Shown here piece after piece: positions 45,679 to 56,775 of a DNA stretch of 64,000 bases; the first letter of the stretch is position 1, and each line of letters opens with the position of its first letter. This stretch comes from Oreohelix idahoensis. Its lineage: Eukaryota > Mollusca > Gastropoda > Stylommatophora > Oreohelicidae. The stretch covers positions 1-64,000 of the forward strand of contig JAMPIV010016242.1 in NCBI GenBank assembly GCA_024509875.1. The letters are read 5' to 3'. A program made the translations under genes and the position numbers. The notes under the pieces are model-generated. The model was not told the DNA's origin. It saw only the letters and a program-made list of their open reading frames with translations, and did not search any database.

Positions 45679-46520
45679 GAGATCAAACAAGCCGTTAAAA
45701 GATTAAAAAATTTTAAAGCTGCTGGAGTTGACGAAATTTCAGGGGAAATGATTAAAGCAGTTAATGACAACAACCTCTTGAGAATTTTAGATATTATAAA
45801 TGAAGTATGGAGAGAAGAACAACCACCACAACAATGGAAAGACAGTATTATTGTAAAGTTACCGAAGAAAGGTGATCTATCAGACTGTAATAACTGGCGT
45901 GGTATATCTCTATTATCAGTACCTGGAAAATTATTATGTTGCATGATGTTAGAAAGACTTAAATTGCATGCTGACGAAAAGATCAGAGAAGAACAAGCGG
46001 GTTTCAGGCCGAAACGATCATGTATTGATCAAATATTCACACTAAGAACAATTATAGAAGAATCAGTGGAAATGCAATCGCCACTTATTATCACCTTCGT
46101 CGATTTTCAAAAAGCTTTTGATAGTCTACACCGCCCATCATTGTGGAAGATACTTACAATCTATGGTTTTCCAACAAAATATGGGAATATAATCAAAGCG
46201 CTATATGACAATGCAAGATGTTGTGTTAGAACAAATAAAGGGAATACAGAATGGTTTACAGTAGAAACAGGGGTGAAACAAGGCTGTATTATGTCACCAC
46301 TACTTTTTGGAATAGCTATTGATTGGGTTATGAGAAACTATACCCACAATGAACAATTAGGTATAAAATGGACAAATGGAAAATTCCTGGGGGACCTGGA
46401 TTTCGCAGATGATTTAGCATTCTTAAGTTCAACACCCAGACAATCCCAAGAAGCAGTAAATAATTTGTGTCATCTCTCGGTTAAAATAGGTCTCCAAATA
46501 AATGCCTCTAAAACTAAACT

Positions 46521-46524
<4 letters not shown>
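45679..46524 (+). pseudogene. Reverse transcriptase of the interrupted non-LTR element
   Basis: Open to 46524. Motifs: LKNFKAAGVDEISGEMIK, LPKKGDLSDCNNWRGISLL, EEQAGFRPKRSCIDQI, ITFVDFQKAFDSLHRPSLWK (motif A), TGVKQGCIMSPLLFGIAIDW (motif B), and the catalytic LDFADDLAFL at 46401-46420. The protein is RTE/CR1-group-like. It stops at K-T-K-L, and the following frame starts 1-4 bases before that stop, so one frameshift separates it from the tail. Confidence 0.88.
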
Positions 46525-47103
<579 letters not shown>

Positions 47104-47358
47104 TAAAATGTACAATTACTTGTGTATGTACTTTACTTTTATTAGTAATAAAAAATAAACATGAAGGTTGCAATTATTACTATTTTAGCTGTATTAATTA
47201 CTTTCTTCATTTATACAGCTCAAACAATTTTATTTAATCGTAAAATATAATATAAACTTGTAAAATACTGCCTTAAACCCAATATTTAGAATCACTGTTC
47301 CGCCAATTCATTTGAAATAAATAAGTGTTCCGTAAACAAAAAAGTTTGAGCAACGCTG

Positions 47359-48064
47359 CCCTGCATACATTATGAATAACCCATAAGCAGAAAAGCCAGA
47401 AATAGCAGCCCGGAAGACAGAAAAGAAACGCACAAAATTTAATGTGCTAGGTAAAATAAAGTACACCTTATACATACATAATAAATCACAAAGGGCTAAA
47501 CCGGTTATTCTATGCGCGAGAAAGATCTTATATTTCTTGGTCACGGACCACCACCAACATGATGAAAAACTAACATTTGTACTGGCTGCAATATATATGC
47601 AAAGTGCGTTTCCACCTCCGTGCAATTATCATACCCAGCACATACCCATCAGCATTATCTGCATTGCACTTCACGCTTTCAACAAATGAATGCGAAGTCC
47701 TCTGGACCTATCGTCTCTAATAATGATTTAAGATACGACGTGTTGTACAAATCTTCCAAACACACGCAATTTATTTTCGGCAAGAAAAGCTATGTCGAAT
47801 ACACCAATGAAGCTACCTGATACATGGAGTTAAACCTTTATCTACCTCGCTAGTCACAAAAAAGCACAATTCGGCTTTAGTTATGAATTAAAGTGTATAA
47901 ATGCACTAAGTGTTTTGCAGATCTGCGAACTTGACAGCACGGATGCTGGCTTAAATTGAACATTGTCCCCAACTCCCTTACACTGGATTCGAGGTGCCTG
48001 AAATCTTCCTACTCTGGTGGTATCCTACCCTATGTACACTGGTTGAGTCCCTCACCAAATACGC
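47359..48064. other. Non-coding stretch with one copy of a 31 bp repeat
   Basis: No coding domain. The 31 bp at 47934-47964 (starting acagcacggatgctggc) recur without mismatch at 49175-49205. Confidence 0.5.
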
Positions 48065-48072
48065 GTAACAAC

Positions 48073-48709
48073 CAGTGGCGTATCCTGGTAATGCGAGCTA
48101 GGCGTGCTGCTACTTAAAATGAATATGTACGCCTACTATTTAACTTCTTCCCCTCTTAATTTAAAAACCAACTATATTCAATTACGCAACGATAGTTATT
48201 AGGGGTAAATGTCAATTATCTCCGAAATACTAATTAACTTACAACTTGAAACTCACTGTCACTGTAATAATCTGCATTCCTGGCAACTAACAAAAATTAA
48301 TCACAAAAAACACTGGACGGACACAGCCGATTTTTACAACTCCGAGAGCTGCAAGTCCACCACACGCATGTTCATATTGTATTGACGTTTCTGGCCATGA
48401 CCCCGATCCACACAAACCAATCTTCAGACGTGAATCCGAAAGGTACCGCACGCATTGTGACGGAATTACCCGAGAAACTTCGGGCGATTGTAACCAACCA
48501 ATAAAAACTGCACTATACAACGCGTATGGGAAACTGAAACTAGATATACTCGTAGATTCTATGCGGGAAAATCCGTTATCCTGATGCGTGCGGTCCGAAA
48601 GCAGAACTTTAGAAGAGAAATATTTTATAGAATAATAAATTAAATTTTTATTTTCCTTCGGGCATAGGTGTGCGCAGCCCGCACAGCATACATAGAGAAT
48701 ACGCCACTG
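48073..48709. mobile_element. Non-autonomous hAT element (637 bp)
   Basis: CAGTGGCGTAT at the left end is inverted at the right end (ATACGCCACTG). The flanks gtaacaac at 48065-48072 and 48710-48717 are a perfect 8 bp target duplication, diagnostic for hAT. No transposase frame is inside, although the size leaves room for a remnant. The inner sequence is partly AT-rich. Confidence 0.92.
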
Positions 48710-48717
48710 GTAACAAC

Positions 48718-49242
48718 AGTAACAATATAAATAGTAATACTAATTAAGAACAAAACAAATGAAAAAAAATAATCAAAACGCTGTAACAATTAATAAAAAA
48801 ACACACTATTATTTAAAAATTACAAAACAAAACAAAACACGCAAACATCAAAAAATCCCTACTAACTACTCAAAATGTAAGGAAAAACAATAAAATAATA
48901 CAAGCATCACGACCCGTAAAAATAGCAGGTAACAAAATTAAGAAAACAACAAATTCTAAAATAAATTGTCACCACAAACAGGTAATGACAACAGGTATTT
49001 GAATATAACGCAAAACTGAAAATAAAAGGACACTAAATATAGTAATTATAACTGAAAATTAGGTTGATTAGAGTAGACAAAGATGGTGGATGAGCGAAGG
49101 CTAAAGATCGTCTGATTCTAGCCCTCTCCTCCCCTTTCCTTCTAAAACTAACTTACTAACGACATGCTGACTATACAGCACGGATGCTGGCTTAAATTGA
49201 ACATTTCTATCTTCATTTTACTAACTATATTTTATTCATTCT
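48718..49242. other. A-rich non-coding stretch
   Basis: About 48720-49070 is strongly A-rich on the + strand with repeated aaaacaaaacaaaac-type runs. It includes the second copy of the 31 bp repeat (49175-49205). No gene. Confidence 0.5.
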
Positions 49243-49559
49243 CCTTCTTCTTTGATTCTTAGCCGCCGACCGTCAAAGCAGTCAGTGGCCATCACGCCTA
49301 GTGGCGTCTTGTAGGGCAACAACAAATTGATTCCACCCTGCTCGGTCGGTGGCCATCCTTCGTACAGTGCCCCAACTCTGGTTCACTCTCCGCATCTCAG
49401 CCGCCACAGTCCTCCGCCAGGTTGTTTTTGGTCGGCCTCTCTTTCGTTTTCCTTCAGGGGTCCAAAGCATAGCTGTTCTTGTGATGGCATCGGGGTCTCC
49501 CCTGAGGACATGACCAACCCAGCCCCAGCGTCTGCCAGCTATGATGGGTTGCATGTCTG
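49243..49559 (-). pseudogene. 3' end of an RTE-like element with (GAA)n tail
   Basis: The reverse strand encodes IIAGRRWGWVGHVLRGDPDA, EGKRKRGRPKTTWRR and A-T-D-R-A-G-W. It is the same family as 14317-15210 and 19813-21508, with the same cggctaagaatcaaagaagaag end. Only the last ~95 codons are present, a strongly 5'-truncated copy. No flanking duplication was identified. Confidence 0.85.
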
Positions 49560-49789
49560 GCCTTATTAACAAAAATGCACTTATGTGGCCAATATAGATT
49601 ACCAATGTGAGATTTTGCTACCTTGAAAAAAAAAAAAGATAAAATATATGAAGATTCCTTTGGAAAACCGTGACATGTCACAAAAATAAACCCGAGAAAA
49701 TTGAATATTAAAATTTCAAACGCTGTGACAAAGAAAGATGGCCTGTTTTTATGCTTCATTTTCTTGGAGAGGAATATGTTTTCAAATAT
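49560..49789. other. Spacer between two retroelement remnants
   Basis: AT-rich and without recognisable motif. Confidence 0.4.
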
Positions 49790-50180
49790 CTTCTTCTCGC
49801 ACTCAGACGTCAACTTGAATATGTTCAAAGAAAGCAGTGGTCAGTCTGAGGCTGTTTCTGTCTCAATAGAGCTTTTCCACGAATGGTATTGGTGCCGGCA
49901 ATATACCCTTTCTCTGTTCCACACATGTTGAGCATCTTTCAATCAGACGTCCAGCAGTCATTTTATCAGTGCCACAGTTACACTCATTGGTAGTTCCTAT
50001 CTTTAGCTTCTTTAATAGACGGTATCCCAATCTGTTGTGGCCAGTTAGGAGTCTGAAGATTACCACTTGTTCTCTTCTGTTGAGCTGGTTGTATGTATCA
50101 TTTTGTGTGTGACCTGGATGCTCTGCATCCCATTTGTTTCTATATCTGATTCTTATAAAACTCATATATCCCCTTGCCAA
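49790..50180 (-). pseudogene. Non-LTR ORF2 tail (post RNase H)
   Basis: A 105-codon reverse frame has N-R-R-E-Q-V-V-I-F-R-L, LTGHNRLGYRLLKKLKIG and a Cys-rich C-N-C-G-T-D-K-M-T-A-x-x-L-I-E-R-C pattern. It corresponds to the zinc-like C-terminus after RNase H in I/Jockey-type non-LTR proteins. Copies at 5479-8510 and 12951-13357 belong to the same family. It ends with tctgagtgcgagaagaag, the same tail type as the 74 bp array. Confidence 0.75.
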
Positions 50181-50389
50181 TATGGCGACTTAACATTTAA
50201 CGGTAGCGATTTTCTACACATTTTTTAAAGAAACCAGTCAAACAGAGAGACTGCTGCCTTGCAGGTAGGCTGGAGACAGTCAAAGGCTAAGGAAGGCAAC
50301 CCGACATAAATGCCTGTTGAAATCGGATACTCTGGGCCACAGGCCTAACGAAACAGTACAAAGTACGCCGCTTGGTGATGACGTCATTA
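50181..50389. other. Spacer, nothing recognised
   Basis: No motif found. Confidence 0.35.
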
Positions 50390-50575
50390 AAATAAGAGAC
50401 TTTACTATACTTGCTACAGTTTTATGAGGTGGGGTGACCAGTGTCATTCCTCGTTTCCTGTGCCTTCCCAAACTCTCGTGCAAAACCAAGTACTTATTTA
50501 CAGCTGGGTAGACTGGAATGTGATACTACCAGGTTCTGATCCAGGACTCAGGTGACTTTGCAGCGAGACAGAAGC
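50390..50575 (-). mobile_element. tRNA-derived SINE, conserved-centre family (degraded)
   Basis: Reverse orientation: centre cccagctgtaaataagtac and a downstream gaggaatgacactgg-like section match 26911-27172 and 27652-27903. The B box position reads ggatcagaacctgg, so the promoter has decayed. Confidence 0.65.
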
Positions 50576-50847
50576 GCAGTACGTATGGACAAGTAATCAT
50601 TCTGTCTAAAATATATTGCATGGCTGGGTCTAGCTTTTTAAGTATGACATAAATAGAAGCTAGCAAGACATCATTTGTCATACAAGATGCATTCAGGCCG
50701 TGTTAACAGAGCAGAAGAATTGCAAAGTTATTTTTGCTTTCTGTCAGTCTAGGATTTGCAGTGTGCAAAAAAACGCACTTTAAAAATTTCTGTCTCGATA
50801 GCATAACAGGGTGACTTACAGCGGCAGCCCTTAGTTTTATAGGGTGA
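50576..50847. other. Spacer to the Helitron 3' end
   Basis: Nothing recognised, except an agggtgact phrase at 50809 and again at 50841 beside the Helitron end. Confidence 0.4.
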
Positions 50848-50880
50848 CTAGCTGCAAGTACCCGGCGTTGCACGGATTTT
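50848..50880 (-). repeat. Helitron 3' terminus with hairpin
   Basis: Reverse strand: ccgtgcaacgccgggtac then ttgcagctag. A 5 bp stem TGCAA/TTGCA with a 10-base loop is followed by GCTAG. CTAG matches the family's CTRR end. Confidence 0.85.
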
Positions 50881-50996
50881 TCTGCTAACGCTTTATGAAA
50901 TTGACATACATAAGTTACACACATAGAAGTTACATAACTTACAATTAATATATTTGACTACACCGTATCATACTTAGCTATCGTTATCTTCCACAT

Positions 50997-52200
50997 TTAT
51001 TCCAGTGCTTTTTGATAAACAATATTCGTCGTGTTGCCGCCTGCGGCAAAAATGAATAAATTTCTTGGTGTGCCCACCCTGGAGCAAGCAGCATATAGCT
51101 GTCCATGTGAAAAGCACGGATTTTCTAAATTAATGCCTGCTACCTTAAGTGACTGTCCTTGGGCCTTGTTTATTGTCATTGCAAATGCAAGACGTACAGG
51201 ATATTGCAATCGCTTAAAATCAAAAGGCATGTCAGTTGGGATCAGAGGAATGCGTGGAATGAATGCTTCTTCTCCCCTGGCATAACCTGTTAATATTGTT
51301 GCTTCTATCACGTTTGGCATGAGGTTCTTAACACATAATCTGGTTCCATTACACAATTTAGGCGGATCAAGATTTCGCAGCAATATAATCGGTGCACCGA
51401 TTTTTAAAATTAAGTTATACGGTGGCATTCCAGTTGGTTCCAATGAGTTCAAGAACTCAGTCGGATAAAATACAGCCTGGCAGCTGATTCTGTATCTGGA
51501 GATTGATATTACTAACGCTGTCATCTTTAGGCGCCAGAATCGCTCGATCACAAAGCCTTTATGATTTCTAAAGTTGTTGTGAATGTTGGGAAAAACGCTG
51601 TTTTGTAATTCTTGAACTGACATGACCACATTGCAAAAATCCGATGGAAACGATATCAGATTGGTTGTTTGATTCGTATGAAATTTGCCATCACCAAGGC
51701 ACAACAGTTGGTGAGCAAAGTTGTATGCGGTTGTATCTCCAAGTAAGTGAACGCGCATATTGGTGGTCAGATCCATTTTCTGAATGTGTCTCCAAAGGTA
51801 TGATGCTTTAAGGCAAGCATCTAGTTCGTCCGCCGGTGTTGATCGTGGAATAACTGGTAATGTTTGACGAAAATCACCAGAAAGCACTATCACTGGAAGA
51901 GTGTTTCCCCTAATATTTTGCAGAGTCAGATCAAGAGCTTCAAGGGCTCTCTTATGTGACATAGTGCACTCATCCCACACAATGACTTTGCATTTTTTTT
52001 AGCACTTGTCCAGAGCCCTTGCTAATGTTACAAATCGGAGACTCTGAATATGCTAGATTTAGGGGTAGTTTGAGAGCTGAATGAGCTGTACGACCTCCTT
52101 CCAATAATGTAGATGCTATTCCAGATGATGCAACCACAAGAGTAATCTCATTTTGCTTCCGAATTTTAGCAAGAAGCAAGTTAATAAGAAATGTTTTTAA
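50997..52200 (-). pseudogene. Helitron PIF1-type helicase, C-terminal two thirds
   Basis: 5'-3' DNA helicase part of a RepHel protein. In order on the reverse strand: K-T at the very start (end of Walker A, the rest missing at about 52200), VASSGIASTLLEGGRTAHS (motif Ia), WDECTMSHKRALEALD (motif II), VLSGDFRQTLPVIPR (motif III), FAMTINKAQGQSLKVAGI (motif V) and LYAACSRVGTPRNL (motif VI). The 327-residue frame from 51980 to 50997 is open. A shift at the T8 run near 51992-51999 separates it from the upstream part. Truncation inside Walker A rules out ATPase activity. Confidence 0.9.
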
Positions 52201-52555
52201 ATTTTAGTACTAAGCGGGGACGAAGGTTTATAAAAAAAAAAAAATTCTGAAGTACCGACATACCATAAGTGAAAGCGAATGAATGCATAAATCTGCTTTT
52301 TCAATCAAAATAAACATACATTCAAATGAATTGAATATATATTTTGACAAAAAGCCACCAGCTTATTTTTTTTGTGTGTTTTTAACCAAAGCGGTAGAAA
52401 CCAAATAATGTGACCTGGCAACCTATGAAAAAAATCTGCTTTGTCAATTAAAATAAACATACATTTAAATTTAGACCACGCATTTTAAAAACGATGTAAA
52501 AAAAATAATTCCGTGTCAGATTTTCATTAAGATTAAACACGCGCAGTGGATATTG
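52201..52555. other. Helitron non-coding interior
   Basis: AT-rich DNA between the truncated helicase and the retrotransposon. A caatcaaaataaacatacattcaaa phrase near 52302-52326 recurs at 52446-52470 in slightly altered form, a small internal duplication. Confidence 0.55.
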
Positions 52556-52913
52556 ATCGTTACAGAGCATTTTTTTTTTTTTTTTATTAATGTGTTTGCT
52601 ACTTCATTTTGTAGCACGCCCCTTTCAACCATCTACCATGTACATGGATTTGTTGGTTATATCAGGACGTGTTTCTTTTATTGTGATATGTTTTTGTTTG
52701 TATTTGTTTTATATTATATTATCTCTAGTCGGTATTTTTCCTTTTGTAGTTATAGTTCAACATGGTTTTAAAAAAAAAAAAATTCCAATATATGCTATTT
52801 TCTAAGTTAGTATGTTTTTGATTTTTACTGGATGGTTTATTTGGTTAATCTGTATGTTTCTGGGGCGAGTCTTTCACCAGTTTGGACTACTGGTTCAATT
52901 CCTTATTTGATTT

Positions 52914-54050
52914 TTATATGTTAGCTTTAGTTTTTGTAATATAGTGTTTTATTAACTTTTGCATTTCTGAAGGGCTCTTTGTGCCTATGAGATTTTCTAC
53001 ACTCATTTCTACCTTGTGGTTACTACAGTATGTCTTAATGTTTTGCCTCTGTTGGTCATATTTTTTGCAGTCCACTAGAAAGTGCCTAATTGTGTTTGGT
53101 TCTTGACACTCTTCACATGTGGGTTCCTCTATCATGAAATATCCAGTTCCCAGCTTGAGTCTCAGCAATTTTTTATTAATTGGTATTTTTAGTTCATCTT
53201 TTATTTGACATTTTTTGCTTGGTTTTTTAAGGATTTTATATGAGTGTCTTGCTTTTTTACTTAGGTCCCATGCTGTTATCCATTCTTTAGTTATTTTTTG
53301 AGCAATTAAGCTCTTAATTTCAAACTTCCCTAAGCCTACTTCAATTTGGTTATGGCTAGTTCTCCCCCCTTTGGCTTCTTTGTCTGCTAGCTCATTTCCT
53401 GCTATCCCCACATGTGATGGTATCCATGTTAGTGTTGCACTGCATCCTATATTTTGTAGATATGTATTAACCTGTAGTATTTCCTCTATAATGTCTGGCC
53501 TGCTGCCTTCTGTTCTGTTTCTGATTGCTAGTACTGATGATAGGGAATCTGTGAGAATGGTTACTTTTTTTGGTGGATTTTCTGCAGCTATTTCTAAAGC
53601 TTTTAGGATTGCCACTAATTCTGCTGTAAAGATAGATGTATTACTTGTTACTTTGTATCTTTTATAAATTTTTAGTTTTGGTATTGCTATTCCTGCTCCT
53701 AATTGTCCTTCTTCATCTTTGGACCCATCTGTATATATAGTTAGGCTATTATTTGTATACCGTTCTATGTACTCTAGTGTTTTACTTTTTGCTGAGATTA
53801 TGTCGTTAGATTTATTTATGATCTTTGATAAGTGGGAGTCAGTTTCTGGCACTTTTAATTCCCATGGTGGGATCTTTGCTTTATACAGAGCACTACTGTT
53901 TATCGCATTAAACAGGTCTGGGTATTGATCCACTTCATCCATTGTTTTCCACCCTGACGGGTATCTATTATGGTTTAATGGAATGTGGCCTATGTACTGG
54001 TTACCCCTATCAAATGTTTTATGTGCCGGGTGAGTTGGATCTTTTGCCAC
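52914..54050 (-). CDS. ORF2 C-terminal part: RNase H and Cys-rich tail
   Basis: Open frame of 378 residues that continues ORF2 in another frame. RNase H type I (about residues 100-235): LTIYTDGSKDEEGQLGAGIA with the first Asp, S-I-F-T-A-E-L-V-A-I-L-K-A-L with the Glu, ILTDSLSSVLAI with the second Asp, and TWIPSHVGIAGNELADKEAK with the His/Asp end. The tail has L-R-L-K-L-G-T-G-Y and C-E-E-C-Q-E-P-N-T-I-R-H-F-L-V-D-C, a zinc-like motif. The protein would remove RNA from the hybrid made during target-primed copying. The ATG at 54050 is just an internal Met; the frame is open upstream to about 54140. Confidence 0.9.
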   Translation of the reverse strand: MAKDPTHPAHKTFDRGNQYIGHIPLNHNRYPSGWKTMDEVDQYPDLFNAINSSALYKAKIPPWELKVPETDSHLSKIINKSNDIISAKSKTLEYIERYTNNSLTIYTDGSKDEEGQLGAGIAIPKLKIYKRYKVTSNTSIFTAELVAILKALEIAAENPPKKVTILTDSLSSVLAIRNRTEGSRPDIIEEILQVNTYLQNIGCSATLTWIPSHVGIAGNELADKEAKGGRTSHNQIEVGLGKFEIKSLIAQKITKEWITAWDLSKKARHSYKILKKPSKKCQIKDELKIPINKKLLRLKLGTGYFMIEEPTCEECQEPNTIRHFLVDCKKYDQQRQNIKTYCSNHKVEMSVENLIGTKSPSEMQKLIKHYITKTKANI

Positions 54051-54118
54051 TCTTGCCCAGTAGCTGAATCTCAGTTCTTTTCTCCTTAGCTCCAGGGGTA
54101 TAATGCCTAGCGCTACTT

Positions 54119-56719
54119 CTAGTGCTTCTGCTGATGTTCCCTTGAGGCACCTGCTATTATTGACAGTGCCTGGTTTTGGACTGTGTCTAGTTTCTTCTTA
54201 TTGCTTGGGGCGGCTGATGCATAGACAACACTGGCATAGTCAAGTTTGCCTCTAATAAATGATTTATAGAATGTTAACATTGTCTTATTGCAGGCGCCCC
54301 AACCACTTCCTTTCATATATCTTAGCATATTAATAAGTCCTCTACTGCTTTGCACTAAAAGGTCTATGTGTTTGTTCCAGTTTAGTTGCTGGTCTAGTAC
54401 CATGCCAAGAAATCTAGTTGATTTTGCTGTGCATACTTTTTGCTTATTAATGCTTATGTCAATTATATTGTTTTTAATTACACGCCCTCTACTGAAAATC
54501 ATTCCTATGGTTTTTTTAACGTTTAGATTAAATCCCCACTTGTTCATCCAGTCAGATACTTTATCTATTTGTTTTTGTACTGTTTTATAGAGGAATGGGA
54601 GATTTCTTCCCGTTCTCCATATCGCAGCATCATCTGCAAACTGAGATAGGTTGTTTTTTAAGTCCTTAAACTCGTCGCCTAGGTCGTTGACCATAATCGT
54701 AAAAATTGATGGTGATATTACTGATCCCTGGGGAATTCCATTCTGTTGCTCATATACCTCAGATCTATCATTGTTTATTTGTACCATGAAGTATCTATCC
54801 TGCAGGAAGTTTTCTAGGTAATTGTAGGTTCTGCCTACTATACCTAGTTTCCTGATTTTATGTAGTGCACCCTCCCTCCAACACTCATCATATGCTCTTG
54901 CTACATCAAGGAATATAGCTACTGTCTTTTCATTCCTTTTGAAGCCTGTTTTAACATCATGTTCCAGCCTCAGCAGTTGCTCTATTGTACTATGTTGGCT
55001 TCTAAAGCCTGCCTGGGTTGGACTGTACAAATTATGCTTTTCGAGATGAAATTTTAGTCTGCTGTTGACTATTGTTTCTAGAATTTTTCCTAGATGTGAT
55101 GTTAACGATATTGGCCTGTATGAGCTGACATCATGTGCTTCCTTATCTGGCTTTAGTATGGGGATGACTACTGCTGTCTTCCATGAACATGGTATTTTTC
55201 CCGTGTGCCAGATTTTGTTGTAGAGGGATGCAATCACTCTTAGAGTTGTATTTGGTACCTTTTTGAGGATTTCATAGCTCAGAATGTCTTCCCCAGAGGT
55301 AGTATTGGTTTTTTCTGCTAAAGCTCTTTCTATTTCATCAACTGTAATATCTGCATTTAAATACTTAGCATCCTGTGTGGTTTCCATATTTTCTTCTTTT
55401 AATTTTTCTAGCAGTGTTTTTCGTCTATTTATTTCTGCCTTATCTAGACTGTCTATTGAACTAACCTGATAAAAGTATTTAGCTAGTATGTTGGCTTTTT
55501 CTCTATCTGTTTCAGCTCTCTCTGGTATTTTAATTGTTGGGATTTTAAATTTTTTGCTGTTTCCTCCTTTAATTGCTTTTAGTTTTCTCCAAACTGTAGT
55601 TATTTGGGACCTATGGTTTAATGTTTGACAAAATTTTCTCCAACTCTTTTCTTTAGCTCTGAATATTATTTTATTTGTTTCATTTCTTATTTTTTTATAG
55701 TTTGTGTAATTCTCTTCAGTTTTGGCTTTTCTATACTTTGTAAGGGCCCTCTCCCTCAATTTCAGTTGTTCTGAACATCTGTCTGTCCACCATGGTACTG
55801 GATTTTTATCTTTGTTTCTTTTCCTATTTTTACCTTTTTGTGTTGGTTTTAAGTGCTCAGGCATATTCCTGTTTGGTATATATTTTATTGCTATTTTTAA
55901 AATCTCATTTGTTAGTTTTTCTGCAAATATATCTATACTGTTAGATTCAATTTGTTCTATGCTTAGTTTACCTAGCTCTAATTGGAAGGACTCCCAATTT
56001 GCCTTTTTTAGGTTGAATGTGGGTTTCGAGCTTTTTGGACTAGTTCTATATTTGTCGTTTAGGTTTATTTCTATGGGTAAGTGGTCTGAGCTGGAGTCAT
56101 TCAGTACTTCCCATTTAGTAGAGGCTAGGTTTGGTGTTATAATACTTATGTCTATTGCTGTATCTCCTCCACTGTTGCATGGGTTAACCCTTGTCACTGA
56201 GCCATCATTTAGTATGATTAGCTCAGCACTTTCAATGTAGTCCAACAGTCTTTTTCCTGCTGGATCATTACTGTTGTTACCCCATGCCTCATGGTGTGCA
56301 TTAAAGTCACCTACCAATAATGTTCTTTGGTCTATTTGTGTGTTAATAGTGGCAATGTCCCTATCGGTTATATTACCCTTGGGGCTATAAATGTTTATTA
56401 TTTTTAAGTTATCTGGCTCACTGTCTAATGTTATACTTATTCCTTCAATATTTTCTGTGTTGAATTGTTCCCAATTTAATATTTTGTAGTCTTCATGTAT
56501 TAAAAAGGCCACGCCCCCTCCTCTTCCCTCAGGTCTATCATTTCTAAGTGTTATATACCCTTGGTAGTTCAGTTTTTGTTTGGGGTTCAGGAGGGTTTCT
56601 TGTATTGCAAAGATGGGTTTTGCCTCCTTATACTGTCCCATAAGAGACATCAAGTTCTTCCTGGCACCCCTACAGTTCCACTGGACTACTTTGATAGCTC
56701 TAGAGTCTTTGGTCCCCAT
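54119..56719 (-). CDS. ORF2: APE endonuclease and reverse transcriptase (866 aa)
   Basis: The endonuclease covers about residues 1-235: VQWNCRGARKNLMSL, IFAIQETLL (Glu), LLVGDFNAHHEAWGNNSND (Asp, Asn), TAIDISI and SSDHLPIEI (Asp-His), all key residues present. The reverse transcriptase covers about 500-800: SYRPISLTSHLGKILE, QAGFRSQHSTIEQLLRL, VAIFLDVARAYDECWREG (motif A), NGIPQGSVISPSIFTIMVND (motif B), LSQFADDAAIW with FADD at 694-697. The frame runs off at S-R-E-H-Q-Q-K-H near 54120-54150, where a single indel separates it from the RNase H frame. The start is 57 bp after ORF1. Confidence 0.93.
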   Translation of the reverse strand: MGTKDSRAIKVVQWNCRGARKNLMSLMGQYKEAKPIFAIQETLLNPKQKLNYQGYITLRNDRPEGRGGGVAFLIHEDYKILNWEQFNTENIEGISITLDSEPDNLKIINIYSPKGNITDRDIATINTQIDQRTLLVGDFNAHHEAWGNNSNDPAGKRLLDYIESAELIILNDGSVTRVNPCNSGGDTAIDISIITPNLASTKWEVLNDSSSDHLPIEINLNDKYRTSPKSSKPTFNLKKANWESFQLELGKLSIEQIESNSIDIFAEKLTNEILKIAIKYIPNRNMPEHLKPTQKGKNRKRNKDKNPVPWWTDRCSEQLKLRERALTKYRKAKTEENYTNYKKIRNETNKIIFRAKEKSWRKFCQTLNHRSQITTVWRKLKAIKGGNSKKFKIPTIKIPERAETDREKANILAKYFYQVSSIDSLDKAEINRRKTLLEKLKEENMETTQDAKYLNADITVDEIERALAEKTNTTSGEDILSYEILKKVPNTTLRVIASLYNKIWHTGKIPCSWKTAVVIPILKPDKEAHDVSSYRPISLTSHLGKILETIVNSRLKFHLEKHNLYSPTQAGFRSQHSTIEQLLRLEHDVKTGFKRNEKTVAIFLDVARAYDECWREGALHKIRKLGIVGRTYNYLENFLQDRYFMVQINNDRSEVYEQQNGIPQGSVISPSIFTIMVNDLGDEFKDLKNNLSQFADDAAIWRTGRNLPFLYKTVQKQIDKVSDWMNKWGFNLNVKKTIGMIFSRGRVIKNNIIDISINKQKVCTAKSTRFLGMVLDQQLNWNKHIDLLVQSSRGLINMLRYMKGSGWGACNKTMLTFYKSFIRGKLDYASVVYASAAPSNKKKLDTVQNQALSIIAGASREHQQKH

Positions 56720-56775
56720 TTAGTATGGTTAGCTTAGTTATGTTATTGTTTTTATTAGGTTTTTTGATAAGGGAT

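Noticed and set aside
53371..56240. Forward frames opposite ORF2 of the I-like element
   Set aside because: Antisense shadows of a well-supported reverse-strand gene with catalytic motifs.
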